From Nitrosovibrio sp. Nv4 (GTDB lineage: Bacteria; Pseudomonadota; Gammaproteobacteria; Burkholderiales; Nitrosomonadaceae), in NCBI RefSeq assembly GCF_900215485.1, contig NZ_OCMZ01000002.1, forward strand, positions 868,001 through 932,000: 64,000 nucleotides of DNA. The letters run 5' to 3'. Positions 1 to 9,941 of the stretch are shown piece by piece. The notes below the pieces were generated by a model that was given only the letters and a program-made list of their open reading frames with translations, had not been told where the DNA came from and made no database searches. Each line of letters opens with the position of its first letter. The stretch's first letter is position 1. The translations under genes and the position numbers were made by a program.

Positions 1-190
1 CTGATGGGGTTTATCTCGTAATGCAGCGAGGCGTAAACTGGCACGTGCGAATCAGCAGGGATTTCGTGCGGGCGAGAAACAGAAGGTAGTAAAGATAGAT
101 TATTAAAGGTCTGATTAATAGCGCGTTCTTTTCTATATTCTATTTGTTATCACATTTTCTCCATGCTATGACTCCCGAAGAAAAGGAAAT
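1..190. other. Left edge, no complete gene
   Basis: This stretch lies downstream of cysS on the minus strand. On the plus strand a short open segment ends with TAA at 104-106 and reads like a basic protein C-terminus, but an in-frame TGA at 2-4 and the lack of a start codon prevent calling it. No clear terminator hairpin for cysS was seen. Confidence 0.4.
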
Positions 191-1582
191 TCAATCCCGC
201 CGCCAGGTCGTGCCCTGCGAGCCATCTTCCAGGATAATCCCGACATCCAGCAATTCCTTGCGAATGCGGTCTGCTTCGCTATAATTCCTGTCCGCTCGGG
301 CAAGGAGACGCTGTTGAATCATCTGCTCGATGCGTTCCGGCGGGAATGCAGAATCTCCTGCCAATCCGCCCTCCTGCAAATATTGCTGTGGATCCTGTTG
401 CAGCAACCCCAGCACGCCGCCCAGCGCTTTCATCAATTCGATATCCTTCGGTGACGCGGTCTTGTTGACCTCGTTGGCAATATCAAACAGTACCGCTATC
501 GCATCGGATGTATTGAAATCATCGTTCATCGCTTCCCGGAACCGTAATGCGTAGGGCCCATCCCAATCTATCCAATCTATCGCTGCCACAATTTCGCCGG
601 CTTTACCGCTTTTCAGGGAGGTGTAAAGCCGATCAAGCGCACGTTTGGCGTCGTCAAGATGCTGATCCGAATAATTCAACGGGCTGCGGTAATGGGCACG
701 CAGGATAAAGAAACGCACCACTTCCGGCTGGTAGCGGGCAAGAATTTCGCGCACGGTAAAAAAATTGCCCAGCGATTTGGACATCTTTTCATCGTTGACG
801 CGCACGAAACCATTATGCATCCAGTAGTTGACGAAAGGATGATCATGCGCGCCTTCACTTTGTGCAATCTCGTTTTCATGATGAGGAAACTGCAAGTCCT
901 GACCACCCCCATGTATGTCGAAGTGTGTGCCCAGATAACGCTCGCCCATCGCCGAGCATTCGATATGCCAACCGGGGCGTCCCCTACCCCAGGGCGAGTC
1001 CCATTGCGGTTCACCGGGTTTGGCCGCTTTCCATAGCACGAAATCCAGTGGATCATTTTTGTTGGGATCAATGATTACTCGCTCGCCCGCGCGCAGATCA
1101 TCGAGTGATTTTCCGGAAAGCTTTCCATACCTGGGGAATCTATGTACGGCATAATACACATCGCCGTTGGAAGCCGCGTAAGCGAGGTTCTTATCCGCCA
1201 GAATGCGGATCATGGCAATCATGTCTTCCACGTGCCGGGTAGCTCGCGGCTCACACGAAGGCGCGGCCACACCAAGCGCGGCGGCGTCTTCTTCCATAGC
1301 CTGGATAAAACGCGTGGTCAACGCTTCGATGGACTCATTGTTTTCCTGTGCACGTTTGATAATTTTGTCGTCAACATCGGTTATATTGCGAATGTAGGTA
1401 ACGTCAAAACCACTCGCCTGAAGCCAGCGTTGTACCATATCGAATACCACCATCATCCGTGCGTGACCCAGATGGCAATAGTCGTAGACAGTCATGCCGC
1501 AGACATACATTTTGACCTTGCCTGGATTCAGAGGGATAAAGTCCTGTTTTTCCCTGGCGAGCGAGTTATGGATTTTGAGCAT
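191..1582 (-). CDS. cysS: Cysteinyl-tRNA synthetase
   Basis: Charges tRNA-Cys with cysteine in the cytoplasm; class I aminoacyl-tRNA synthetase. The 463-residue product has the class I HIGH-type motif HLGH at residues 37-40, the zinc-site Cys28 in YVCGMTVYD, the segment WHIECSAM with [15 protein letters not shown], and the KMSKS loop near residue 266. Length matches the family (about 460). The frame stays open upstream to 1822, but the start at 1582 (protein beginning [12 protein letters not shown]) fits the family N-terminus, and an upstream start would run through the divergent gene's 5' region. The 86 bp between this start and the divergent TPR gene at 1669 must hold both promoters. Nothing unusual in the protein. 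Confidence 0.97.
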   Translation of the reverse strand: MLKIHNSLAREKQDFIPLNPGKVKMYVCGMTVYDYCHLGHARMMVVFDMVQRWLQASGFDVTYIRNITDVDDKIIKRAQENNESIEALTTRFIQAMEEDAAALGVAAPSCEPRATRHVEDMIAMIRILADKNLAYAASNGDVYYAVHRFPRYGKLSGKSLDDLRAGERVIIDPNKNDPLDFVLWKAAKPGEPQWDSPWGRGRPGWHIECSAMGERYLGTHFDIHGGGQDLQFPHHENEIAQSEGAHDHPFVNYWMHNGFVRVNDEKMSKSLGNFFTVREILARYQPEVVRFFILRAHYRSPLNYSDQHLDDAKRALDRLYTSLKSGKAGEIVAAIDWIDWDGPYALRFREAMNDDFNTSDAIAVLFDIANEVNKTASPKDIELMKALGGVLGLLQQDPQQYLQEGGLAGDSAFPPERIEQMIQQRLLARADRNYSEADRIRKELLDVGIILEDGSQGTTWRRD

Positions 1583-1668
1583 CTGGCGAGATTGTGATAT
1601 GGATAGGCTTCTTGGTAGAATCCCCAGGATTCTGGATAACCCAACAAAAATCGGAGCAGTATAGCACA

Positions 1669-2721
1669 ATGAAAACGCTGGACTTTCGCCGGATAAGCGC
1701 ATCCATAGCCGCCGCGCTGCTACTGCTGTCGAGCTCCGCCGCACTCGCCGACGAAAACGATAAAGTTGCCAAGCTCTACAAGCAGGGCAATCTGGCCAAA
1801 GCGCTGGAACAGGCAGATGCATACCTCGCCCTCAAGCCAAAGGATGCACAAATGCGCTTCAATAAAGGCCTGATACTTACCGAGCAAAAGAAGACTGCCG
1901 ACGCCATCAGTATATTTTCTTCACTCGCGGAAGAATATCCGGATCTGCCCGAGCCGCATAACAACCTCGCGGTACTTTATGCCGGCCAGGGCCAATATGA
2001 CAAGGCCAAGGGTGCGCTCGAAGCGGCGATACGTACCCATCCAAGCTATGCTACGGCGCATGAGAATCTCGGTGACATTTATGCAAAAATGGCAAGTCAG
2101 GCGTATGGCAAGGCATTACAACTGAACAAGGATAATGCCGCTGCGCAGACCAAACTCGCAATGATCAAAGACTTGTTCACAGGTAAATCCAGAGAAATAC
2201 AAACCGCGTCCGCACCCCCGTCTGTTTCCTCGGCGCCGGCCGTCAATTCGCCGGCAACCGTTCCGGAAAAAGCGACGGGAAAAACGCCGGAGCAGTCCGA
2301 AGAAAAAGTGGAGAAGCCCGAGACCGAAAAGTCCGCCGTTGCTGAAAAACCGGCTGAGGAAACCCCCTTGGTTCGGGACAACTCGGATGAGATCATCAAG
2401 ACTGTGGACGCCTGGGCCAAGGCCTGGTCCGATAAGGATACCGCTGCATATCTTGCATTCTATGCAAGCAGCTTTCGTCCTCATGGCGTCTCATCGCGCG
2501 CGGCTTGGGAAAAAACCCGCCGGGAGCGCATCGGCAAACCAAAATCCATCCATGTCGCCATCGCCAGTCCCAAAGTCAGCTTTACTGACGCTACCCATGC
2601 CAAGGTAAGTTTCAAACAGTCCTATCACTCCGATTCGATCAAGAGTAATACGGCCAAAACACTTGAGATGGTCAAGACAGGGGAAAAATGGCTGATACAG
2701 CAGGAACGGGTCGGGCGATGA
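1669..2721 (+). CDS. Exported TPR protein with C-terminal NTF2-like domain
   Basis: A 350-residue protein with a signal peptide ([10 protein letters not shown], hydrophobic run, cleavage probably near SAALA-DE), then two to four tetratricopeptide-like repeats (about residues 30-165: [53 protein letters not shown]). A low-complexity Pro/Ala/Glu/Lys linker follows, and a C-terminal NTF2/SnoaL-like domain from about residue 245 ([19 protein letters not shown]). I chose the ATG at 1669 because it gives a clean signal peptide. Its stop overlaps the next gene's start as ATGA, so the two are probably translationally coupled and work together in the periplasm. TPRs usually mediate protein contacts; the specific job is unknown. 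The C-terminal domain resembles that of the next gene. Confidence 0.85.
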   Translation: MKTLDFRRISASIAAALLLLSSSAALADENDKVAKLYKQGNLAKALEQADAYLALKPKDAQMRFNKGLILTEQKKTADAISIFSSLAEEYPDLPEPHNNLAVLYAGQGQYDKAKGALEAAIRTHPSYATAHENLGDIYAKMASQAYGKALQLNKDNAAAQTKLAMIKDLFTGKSREIQTASAPPSVSSAPAVNSPATVPEKATGKTPEQSEEKVEKPETEKSAVAEKPAEETPLVRDNSDEIIKTVDAWAKAWSDKDTAAYLAFYASSFRPHGVSSRAAWEKTRRERIGKPKSIHVAIASPKVSFTDATHAKVSFKQSYHSDSIKSNTAKTLEMVKTGEKWLIQQERVGR

Positions 2722-3974
2722 AATCGGCCGACAGCCTGATTACTCATAAACGCCCTGAATACAGCAGATTATTTATTACAGCTACGATTCTCACGTCGGT
2801 AATAGCCGCATTCGGCCTCCTGGCCTCTGGCGCACTGGCCAACGATCATTTGACTTTACCTGAATCCGTGACCGGACCGGAAACGCTGCTCGTCAAAAGC
2901 CTGGAGGAAATCACGGAGAGCCGCATGGATTCCGCGTTGAGCGGAGTCGAACAACTACTCAAGACCAACCCCAACTTTCGACTTGCCCACCTGATCAAAG
3001 GCGATCTGCTGCTGGCTCGCTCGCGCCCGATCAGTAACATGGGCGATACTGCCGGGCTCTCGCAACAGCACATTGCTGATTTACGCGAAGAAGCGCTAGC
3101 CCGAGTGCAGCACCACCGGGAACCCGTTTCACGTAATATGACGCCCAAGTATCTTGTGCAAATGCCGCCAGAACAGAACTATGCGATCATTGCCGATACC
3201 GGCAAATCCCGGTTGTATATATACGAGAATGTGGGTGGCCGGCCCCGCTATCTCGCTGATTATTACATCAGCAGCGGCAAGAACGGGTCGCAAAAACTGA
3301 AGGAAGGAGACAAGAAGACCCCGATTGGCGTTTATTTTGTGACCGCTAACGTACCCCGGGAGAAACTTACTGATTTTTATGGCGGGGCGGCATTTCCCAT
3401 CAACTATCCTAATGAATGGGACAGGCGTAACGGACGCAGCGGTTTCGGCATCTGGATTCACGGAACCCCTTCGGATACTTACAGCCGTCCACCGCGTGCC
3501 AGCGACGGCTGCGTAGTGCTTGCCAATGAGGATTTGCAAACTGTGGCTAAGCGACTGCAAGTTGGCATAACGCCGGTGATCATAAGTGACAAAATAGAGT
3601 GGATAAAGCCGGACGACACAGCCGTCCTGCGCAGCAAGCTGATCAAGCACCTGGAAAATTGGCGGCGTGATTGGGAAAGCGGAAATATCGAGGCTTATAT
3701 CGGAAACTACGGACAGGATTTTTTTAGTGGAAACCGGAATCTGGCGGAATGGTCGCAGCACAAACGCCAGGTCAATTCCGCCAAAAACTGGATCAAAGTA
3801 GGAATCAGGAATATCGGCATGTTTCTTTATCCTGGAAGAGACGATCTGATGGTCGTCAATTTCGACCAGGAATATTCCAGTAACAACCTTTCAAACAGAA
3901 TAAAAAAACGTCAATACTGGATGAGGGAAAACAAAAAAGGCCCGTGGAAAATTATCTATGAAAGCGCGATATAG
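2718..3974 (+). CDS. L,D-transpeptidase (YkuD) family protein with NTF2-like tail
   Basis: A 418-residue protein with an N-terminal hydrophobic segment (signal peptide or anchor, about residues 18-40), a short helical region, a YkuD catalytic domain (about residues 150-295), and a C-terminal NTF2-like domain (about 305-418). The YkuD active-site signature is complete: His248 in WIHGTPSD and Cys265 in ASDGCVVL. YkuD enzymes cross-link peptidoglycan or attach proteins to it in the periplasm through a Cys acyl-enzyme; the ErfK/YafK-type arrangement fits. The start ATG at 2718 overlaps the upstream TGA by one base pair step (ATGA), which favours it over the earlier in-frame start at 2688. The C-terminal domain (W..DW..G...AY...Y) looks paralogous to the tail of the TPR protein upstream. 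The acceptor substrate is not evident. Confidence 0.9.
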   Translation: MKSADSLITHKRPEYSRLFITATILTSVIAAFGLLASGALANDHLTLPESVTGPETLLVKSLEEITESRMDSALSGVEQLLKTNPNFRLAHLIKGDLLLARSRPISNMGDTAGLSQQHIADLREEALARVQHHREPVSRNMTPKYLVQMPPEQNYAIIADTGKSRLYIYENVGGRPRYLADYYISSGKNGSQKLKEGDKKTPIGVYFVTANVPREKLTDFYGGAAFPINYPNEWDRRNGRSGFGIWIHGTPSDTYSRPPRASDGCVVLANEDLQTVAKRLQVGITPVIISDKIEWIKPDDTAVLRSKLIKHLENWRRDWESGNIEAYIGNYGQDFFSGNRNLAEWSQHKRQVNSAKNWIKVGIRNIGMFLYPGRDDLMVVNFDQEYSSNNLSNRIKKRQYWMRENKKGPWKIIYESAI

Positions 3975-4020
3975 CCGTTAAGTTCATCATTTATTCTTTT
4001 TCCCCTTACAGGAAACCCCC

Positions 4021-4617
4021 ATGCCCATCAATAAAGTTCTCGCGGTGTTCTCACTTCTTTTCTTTAGCGCCGCCACTTACGCCGCCAATCCGCTGGTTGA
4101 AATAAAGACCAATTTGGGTAGTATAGTGGTGGAGCTCTACCCCGATAAGGCGCCTAAAACGGTGCAAAATTTTTTGAGCTACGTAAAGGATGACTACTAT
4201 ACTGGGACGGTATTCCATCGTGTCATCTCGGGATTCATGATCCAGGGGGGCGGGTTCGAAAAGACGCTCAAACAAAAGCCGGCAAGACCACCCATCGAGA
4301 ACGAGGCAGCTAATGGCCTCAGGAATGAGACCGGGACCATTGCGATGGCTCGTACGTCGGACCCTCATTCAGCGTCGGCACAATTTTTTATTAACGTCGC
4401 CGATAATGCTTTTCTCAATCATACTGCACGTACAGCCCAGGGATATGGCTATACCGTGTTTGGAAAAGTCGTAAAAGGAATGGAAGTTGTCACCAGGATT
4501 GCTGAGGCGCCCACAGGACCGGCGGGCCCCTTCCCATCCGATGTGCCTAACGTGACTGTAGTCATTGAAAAAATAAAACGCGTTACAACAGAGCCTTCGC
4601 CCGATGCAGCACATTGA
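4021..4617 (+). CDS. ppiA: Periplasmic cyclophilin peptidyl-prolyl isomerase
   Basis: A 198-residue cyclophilin with an N-terminal signal peptide ending near residue 22 (TYAAN). It catalyses cis-trans isomerisation of Xaa-Pro bonds during folding of exported proteins. The catalytic signature [15 protein letters not shown], the QFFINVADN segment and the GYTVFGKVVKGMEVV segment are all present. It begins 46 bp after the L,D-transpeptidase and is followed within 52 bp by a second cyclophilin lacking a signal peptide, so the pair is a local duplication with different destinations. A run of G residues in the catalytic segment is normal for the bacterial family. Confidence in family is very high; ppiA is assigned by export signal and context. 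Confidence 0.94.
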   Translation: MPINKVLAVFSLLFFSAATYAANPLVEIKTNLGSIVVELYPDKAPKTVQNFLSYVKDDYYTGTVFHRVISGFMIQGGGFEKTLKQKPARPPIENEAANGLRNETGTIAMARTSDPHSASAQFFINVADNAFLNHTARTAQGYGYTVFGKVVKGMEVVTRIAEAPTGPAGPFPSDVPNVTVVIEKIKRVTTEPSPDAAH

Positions 4618-4669
4618 TAATTAGCCCATCGGTAAATTGGTAAAATTAAGCCGCCAGACAAGGAAAAAC

Positions 4670-5161
4670 ATGATCAAACTGCACACCAATCACGGCCTCA
4701 TCACGCTGGAACTCGATAACGAAAAAGCCCCGTTAACCGTTCAGAATTTTATCGAATATGTAAAAAGCGGACATTATGATAATACGGTGTTTCACCGGGT
4801 TATTGACGGTTTCATGATCCAGGGCGGTGGATTCGAGCCGGATATGAATCAGAAACCGACTCGTGCTCCGATTCAGAACGAGGCTGCCAACGGCCTGAAA
4901 AATGAGAAATATTCTGTCGCCATGGCCCGCACATCCGACGTACACTCTGCCACTGCGCAGTTTTTTATCAATGTGGCAGACAACAGTTTTCTTGATTACA
5001 GCTCACCCACTTCCCAGGGGTTCGGCTACTGCGTGTTCGGCAAGGTGGTGGAAGGCCAGGATGTGGTGGACAAGATCAGACAAGTGAAGACGGGCAACCG
5101 AGGCGGTCATCAGAATGTGCCGCTGGAAAACGTTATATTGGAGAAGGCGGAAGTAGTTTAA
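4670..5161 (+). CDS. ppiB: Cytoplasmic cyclophilin peptidyl-prolyl isomerase
   Basis: A 163-residue cyclophilin without a signal peptide, the usual PpiB length. It carries the same catalytic signature as its neighbour ([48 protein letters not shown]). The ATG at 4670 follows an AAGGA ribosome site at good spacing and starts directly with MIKLHTNHG, the family N-terminus, so the 11-codon extension to 4637 is not used. The two cyclophilins are clearly paralogous along their whole catalytic domain, pointing to a tandem duplication or an old pair. The gene ends this plus-strand run; a long gene-free stretch follows. Confidence 0.95.
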   Translation: MIKLHTNHGLITLELDNEKAPLTVQNFIEYVKSGHYDNTVFHRVIDGFMIQGGGFEPDMNQKPTRAPIQNEAANGLKNEKYSVAMARTSDVHSATAQFFINVADNSFLDYSSPTSQGFGYCVFGKVVEGQDVVDKIRQVKTGNRGGHQNVPLENVILEKAEVV

Positions 5162-5942
5162 GAGGATTCGTGACACGGCGGTTTAGGCACATCACTAACA
5201 TCGCCACTGGGAGCCCTGGTTCGCCAGCGGTATAGATCGGCATGAAAACGCGAAGTGCGTGGTATGGGGCTCACCTTCATTGAGGGCTTCTGAGAGCACT
5301 GCTTCCCGATTCGAGGGGTATAGGCTCAAACTCGTTCTCGATGCCGGGTAGGAGCGACTGATGTTGACAGCTGGGGGAGCTCCCACTCCCAATTGTAAGC
5401 ACAACTATCCAGTCCATGGGCCAGAACATCAAATAGTCGAAACATCCTCGCCTTTGTCTATCATCATTATGCGTGTTGTTGACTCCAGGCAGTACGAAGG
5501 GGGTTGCCTGATGCCTGAGGCGGCTCTTGGCCTCCCGCAGCACAGACGTTATGGGTTACTAAACCCGGACCGGATTGTCGCCTTACCGTCAAATCGGTAA
5601 AAATTGTTACTGCGGCAATCCGAGCGCGGACATGCCGACATGCCGACATGCCGATATCCCAACAGGTATTCAAAGACCTGGCCGATGTCCGGTATACAGC
5701 ACCTGGCTCAGGCATAGTTTTGTTCGCATTTATCAGCTATGATTTAATCAAGTATCTCTGCCGGTACTCCTCCCATGCCAGAGCACCCAGCCGGGCAACG
5801 AGTACCGAACACGAGGAAGAACACGGTGTTGCCGTTGAAGGCAACATTATCGGGCGAGGGTGATGTACAACCGCTCTTGAGCAATCGAATAAAAGGTGCT
5901 GATCACGGGAAGAATTTCTAATTCTGTCATTGGGGAAAAATC
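5162..5942. other. 780-bp gene-free stretch with octamer repeats
   Basis: No convincing coding frame: the open segments are short, overlap on opposite strands and match nothing I recognise. The stretch contains a perfect palindrome GGGAGCTCCC near 5375-5390 and three tandem copies of GACATGCC at 5629-5652 followed by a degenerate fourth. It could be a remnant of an insertion element or an unrecognised structured RNA; neither is shown. The promoter of the M48 peptidase gene at 5943 must lie at its right end. Confidence 0.4.
5629..5652 (+). repeat. Short tandem octamer repeat
   Basis: Three exact head-to-tail copies of the 8-bp unit GACATGCC, with a degenerate fourth (gatatccc) to 5660. It sits in the gene-free stretch before the M48 peptidase gene. 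Function unknown; slippage could vary the copy number. Confidence 0.8.
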
Positions 5943-6758
5943 ATGTCCACTTTTCGCTTCCTTACAGCAGTATCCGTTAGTCTCTGTTTAGTCATTCTAA
6001 CAGGGTGCGCGACGACCACTACGGGCGGTGCGGTCGGTGCAGACCGCTCTCAACTGTTGCTCATATCCTCCGAACAACTGGAGCAAACGGCCGCGCAAGG
6101 CTATAACCAGCTGAAGTCGGAAGCAGCGGAGCAGGGTGAATTGAATAAGGATAAAAAGATGCTGGAGCGGGTGCGGGCGATAGCCCGCCGGATCGAACCG
6201 CAGACAGCCGTGTTCCGAAAGGATGCGCCCGGCTGGAAGTGGGAAGTCAATATAATCGACAGCAATCAGCTCAACGCTTTCTGCATGCCTGGTGGCAAGA
6301 TCATGTTTTATTCGGGACTGATCAATCAGCTTAAACTCACAGATGAGGAAATTGCGGTTGTGATGGGTCATGAAATCGCCCACGCGCTACGCGAACACTC
6401 GCGTGAGCAGGTATCGCAGGCAATCGCTGCGCAGACAGCGCTGGGGGTAGGCTCCGCAGTGTTTGGCCTCAGTCAGACCGCAGCCGACCTTGCCGGCATT
6501 GGCTATCAAGCCTTTATCGCGACCCATTTTAGCCGTACCGACGAGGCCGAGGCGGACCGTATCGGTCTAGAACTAACCGCCCGCGCGGGCTACAATCCGC
6601 GTGCGGGGGTGACATTGTGGCAAAAAATGATGAATGCCAAGAGCGGCGGGCAGCTACCCGAATTCCTGAGCAGCCATCCCGCAGACTCAACCCGGGTCCA
6701 GCAGGTTGAGTCCCTGTTGCCAACCGTTATGCCGCTCTATGAAGCTACGCGCCGCTGA
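5943..6758 (+). CDS. M48-family metallopeptidase lipoprotein
   Basis: A 271-residue zinc metallopeptidase with a lipoprotein signal peptide: the lipobox is LTGC around residue 22, so the mature protein is probably tethered to a membrane facing the periplasm. The zinc motif HEIAH (His143, Glu144, His147) and the downstream third-ligand segment DEAEADRIG are present, followed by the SSHP motif typical of M48 proteins of the LoiP/YcaL type. Members degrade misfolded outer-membrane or periplasmic proteins. The start has an appropriate G-rich ribosome site (GGGG) 8 bp upstream. It stands alone between a gene-free stretch and the convergent metZ operon. Substrates cannot be read from the sequence. 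Confidence 0.92.
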   Translation: MSTFRFLTAVSVSLCLVILTGCATTTTGGAVGADRSQLLLISSEQLEQTAAQGYNQLKSEAAEQGELNKDKKMLERVRAIARRIEPQTAVFRKDAPGWKWEVNIIDSNQLNAFCMPGGKIMFYSGLINQLKLTDEEIAVVMGHEIAHALREHSREQVSQAIAAQTALGVGSAVFGLSQTAADLAGIGYQAFIATHFSRTDEAEADRIGLELTARAGYNPRAGVTLWQKMMNAKSGGQLPEFLSSHPADSTRVQQVESLLPTVMPLYEATRR

Positions 6759-6932
6759 AGCTGAATTACCATTGCAGGTTGTGTAAAACCTGATGCGGTT
6801 CGGATAGCGTTGTGATTTCTACTTTGCTGCAAGACAAGTTTTCCGACAAAGCAATTGAATCACCAGGCATAGGCCAAAGTCGCGGTATGCGATCTGCGAT
6901 ACGACGAGCGTAAATACGCCGTTGCATCGTTA

Positions 6933-8111
6933 TTACGCGTTCAGCCCTCTTGCCAAATCAGCCTGGAGATCCCTCACCGCTTCCAGCCCGACCGCAATAC
7001 GCAGCAAACCGTCGGTGATCCCCGCAGCATCCCGGTTTTCCTGACTGATACGGCCATGGGTAGTAGTGGCGGGATGGGTAAGTGTGCTCTTCGTATCGCC
7101 CAGGTTGGCGGTGATCGAAATCAGGCGAACAGAATCCACCACTCGCCATGCCGCCTCTTTTCCATTCTTCAGCTCAAATGAGACAATTCCGCCGCCGGTT
7201 TTCTGTTGGCGCTTGGCGAGCTCATACTGAGGATGCGAAGGCAAGCCAGGGTAATGAACTCTCGCCACGCTGGGCTGTGCTTCCAGCCAGCGAGCAATTT
7301 GCAGGGCATTTGCGGAATGGGCGTCCATACGAATTTTGAGAGTTTCCATTCCTTTCAGAATTACCCACGCATTGAAGGGGCTCAGGCTCGGCCCGGCAGT
7401 GCGCAGGAAGCCGAATATTCCTTTGTCCATCACCAGGTCACGCCTGCCGAGGACCGCACCGCCCAACACCCTCCCTTGGCCCTCAAGATATTTGGTCGCC
7501 GAGTGAATCACAAGATCGGCGCCCAAATCCAACGGCCGCTGCAGCACCGGGGAACAGAAGCAGTTATCCACTGCAAGCCATGCGCCCACTTTTTTTGCCA
7601 CGGCGGCAATCGCGGCGATGTCCGAAATTTCAGTAAGCGGGTTCGACGGCGTTTCTATAAACAGCAGTTTTGTGCCAGGTTTCACCGCCGCCTCCCATGC
7701 CGCAAGGTCCGTGGCGGAAACAAACGTTGTGTCGATGTTGAAACGTTTGAGGATATTGTTGAACAGGCTCACTGTCGCGCCGAACAGGCTGCGCGATGCA
7801 ACGATGTGATCCCCAGCGGAAAGAAGCCCCATCACACAGGCGAGGATGGCTGACATACCGGAGGAAGTGGCCACACAGGCTTCCGCCCCTTCCAGCGCGG
7901 CTAGCCGCTCCTGGAAAGCTGTGACTGTGGGGTTGGTAAAACGCGAATAGATATTGCCCGGCTCGGCATCGGAAAAGCGTGCGGCAGCCTGAGCAGCGCT
8001 ATCGAATACGAAACTTGAGGTAAGGAACAAGGCCTCCGAGTGTTCATTGAATTGGCTGCGGTGAATTCCCGTGTGTAACGCCAGGGTTTCCAGCTCAAAA
8101 TCATCAGACAT
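6933..8111 (-). CDS. metZ: O-succinylhomoserine sulfhydrylase
   Basis: A 392-residue PLP enzyme of the Cys/Met metabolism family that makes homocysteine from O-succinylhomoserine and sulfide, the direct sulfhydrylation route to methionine. The PLP lysine lies in HSATKYLEGQGR, and the family segments SSGMSAI and ETPSNPL are present. The start at 8111 (MSDDFELETLALH) is fixed by a GAAGGAGA ribosome site; the longer frame beginning at 8126 would include that site as codons. It is the last gene of the minus-strand block after purF, as in many beta- and gammaproteobacteria. A hairpin terminator separates it from purF, so it likely has its own promoter. The metZ name rests on the purF-metZ synteny; other gamma-family members are close. 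Confidence 0.92.
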   Translation of the reverse strand: MSDDFELETLALHTGIHRSQFNEHSEALFLTSSFVFDSAAQAAARFSDAEPGNIYSRFTNPTVTAFQERLAALEGAEACVATSSGMSAILACVMGLLSAGDHIVASRSLFGATVSLFNNILKRFNIDTTFVSATDLAAWEAAVKPGTKLLFIETPSNPLTEISDIAAIAAVAKKVGAWLAVDNCFCSPVLQRPLDLGADLVIHSATKYLEGQGRVLGGAVLGRRDLVMDKGIFGFLRTAGPSLSPFNAWVILKGMETLKIRMDAHSANALQIARWLEAQPSVARVHYPGLPSHPQYELAKRQQKTGGGIVSFELKNGKEAAWRVVDSVRLISITANLGDTKSTLTHPATTTHGRISQENRDAAGITDGLLRIAVGLEAVRDLQADLARGLNA

Positions 8112-8123
8112 GCGAATCTCCTT

Positions 8124-8163
8124 CAAAAAAACCCGTCCAGCATTCGCTAAAACGGGTTTTTTC
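8124..8163 (-). terminator. Rho-independent terminator of purF
   Basis: Inverted repeat AAAACCCGT at 8128-8136 with ACGGGTTTTTT at 8152-8162, loop of about 15 bases, followed on the minus strand by a T run. It lies between purF (ends 8284) and metZ (starts 8111), so it would end purF transcription; the A/T runs on both sides make it look bidirectional. Read directly from sequence. Confidence 0.8.
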
Positions 8164-8283
8164 CCGCTTTAGCCGAATTTATAACGCGCCCGCAAGCTGA
8201 ATATCAAATCGGCGCATGCAAGATGATGTCAAATAACACTCGTAATTAAGTTACGCCCGGTAATCGTTTTTGTCAAATCCCCG

Positions 8284-9804
8284 TTAATCGGCTGTCACGA
8301 GATTCAAGTCCAGCTGGGTGCTGGACCGAACTCGTGACATGGGCACTCCCCCGCTGCGTTGCGCCTCAAGAATAGCCAGATACTCCGCCGTGACATCCCC
8401 GGTAATGTAACGTCCATCGAAACATGAAGTTTCATAATGAGTAATTGATGGATTGACTCGGCACACGTCTTTTATGAGGGAATCGATATCCTGGTATACA
8501 AGGTGGTCGGCCCCGATCTCCCGGCAGATCTCATCTTCGTTCCGGCCTGTAGCAATGAGTTCCTGGTGCGTCGGCATATCAATCCCGTAAACGTTTGGAT
8601 ATCTCACCGGTGGCGCGGCGGACGCAAAATATACCTTGTGGGCGCCGGCCTCCTGCGCCATTTGCACAATTTCACGACTAGTGGTGCCGCGCACGATCGA
8701 GTCGTCCACCAGCAGTACATTTTTACCGCGAAATTCAACGCTCATGGCATTGAGTTTCTGCCGAACCGATTTGCGCCGCTGTTGCTGGCCCGGCATGATA
8801 AAGGTCCGTCCAATATAGCGGTTCTTGACGAATCCCTCACGGAAGCTCAATCCCAGACGATTGGCAAGCTGCAGGGCACTGGGACGGCTCGAATCGGGAA
8901 TGGGTATCACCACATCGATGTCCAGATGCCGCATGGTTGCGGCAATTTTGTCAGCCAGACTCTCACCCATGTTAAGCCGGGTTTCATATACCGAAATACC
9001 GTCTATCACGGAATCCGGCCTCGCCAAATAAACATACTCGAAAATACAAGGATTATGCGTTGGGTTGTCGGCGCATTGTTTATTATAAAAATTACCGCTC
9101 TCGTCGATAAAAATCGCTTCCCCCGGCGCCACATCGCGCACCAGCTTAAAACCAAGTGTATCGAGCGCCACGCTCTCGGAGCCCACGAGGTAGTCCATCC
9201 CATGCTCGGTCTCGGCACAACCAAACACCAACGGACGAATGCCGTAAGGATCGCGAAACGCAAGCAAGCCATATCCTGCAATCATCGCTACCACTGCGTA
9301 GGCGCCCCGGCAGCGCTGGTGCACCCGCGATACTGCCGCGAAAATGGCAGCGGGATCGAGCTGATGGTTTTTCGTGCTTCTTTGTAACTCGTGGGCCAGT
9401 ACGTTGAGCAATACTTCTGAATCCGAATTGGTATTGACGTGACGAAGGTCCTCCCGGAACAACTCCTCATTGAGTTGTGCGGCATTCGTGAGATTGCCGT
9501 TATGCCCAAGCACGATGCCAAATGGCGAGTTGACATAAAACGGCTGTGCCTCCGACGGCGATTCGGCGGAGCCGGCGGTAGGATACCGCACATGGCCAAT
9601 GCCCATGTTGCCAAGCAAAGCACGCATATTCCGGGTGCGAAACACATCCCGCACCATCCCGCTGCCCTTGTGCATATGAAAAGTATTATCCATGGCGGTA
9701 ACGATGCCGGCGGCATCCTGCCCCCGATGTTGCAGCACCAGCAGTCCGTCGTATAGCAACTGGTTGACAGGGGTTTGTGCAACAAGACCCAGAATTCCAC
9801 ACAT
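8284..9804 (-). CDS. purF: Amidophosphoribosyltransferase
   Basis: A 506-residue first enzyme of purine synthesis, converting PRPP and glutamine to phosphoribosylamine. The protein starts MCGILGLV, so removal of Met exposes the catalytic Cys of the N-terminal glutamine amidotransferase (Ntn) domain; the codons upstream to 9819 would bury it and are rejected. The C-terminal phosphoribosyltransferase domain carries the PRPP loop [14 protein letters not shown]. The absence of a propeptide matches the E. coli-type enzyme. It is followed by the 8124-8163 terminator and preceded by cvpA 137 bp upstream, the usual cvpA-purF neighbourhood. Confidence 0.97.
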   Translation of the reverse strand: MCGILGLVAQTPVNQLLYDGLLVLQHRGQDAAGIVTAMDNTFHMHKGSGMVRDVFRTRNMRALLGNMGIGHVRYPTAGSAESPSEAQPFYVNSPFGIVLGHNGNLTNAAQLNEELFREDLRHVNTNSDSEVLLNVLAHELQRSTKNHQLDPAAIFAAVSRVHQRCRGAYAVVAMIAGYGLLAFRDPYGIRPLVFGCAETEHGMDYLVGSESVALDTLGFKLVRDVAPGEAIFIDESGNFYNKQCADNPTHNPCIFEYVYLARPDSVIDGISVYETRLNMGESLADKIAATMRHLDIDVVIPIPDSSRPSALQLANRLGLSFREGFVKNRYIGRTFIMPGQQQRRKSVRQKLNAMSVEFRGKNVLLVDDSIVRGTTSREIVQMAQEAGAHKVYFASAAPPVRYPNVYGIDMPTHQELIATGRNEDEICREIGADHLVYQDIDSLIKDVCRVNPSITHYETSCFDGRYITGDVTAEYLAILEAQRSGGVPMSRVRSSTQLDLNLVTAD

Positions 9805-9941
9805 GATTGCGCTCCGCAAAGATCGCTTAGGTTAACGCTACACAAAAAACGGTAAAGAGATTTCCCGGATGTTTATACACTGGCACAGAAGAATAAGTTT
9901 TTCCGGCCCGCGTTTACTTTACCCGGACGGCCCATCCGCTG

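Noticed and set aside
166-290. Short plus-strand frame beginning near ATGACTCCCGAAG
   Set aside because: Overlaps the 3' end of cysS and has no support.
1583-1822. N-terminal extension of cysS
   Set aside because: Does not match the family and overlaps the divergent gene's signal peptide region.
8503-9387. 294-codon plus-strand frame
   Set aside because: Antisense shadow of purF.
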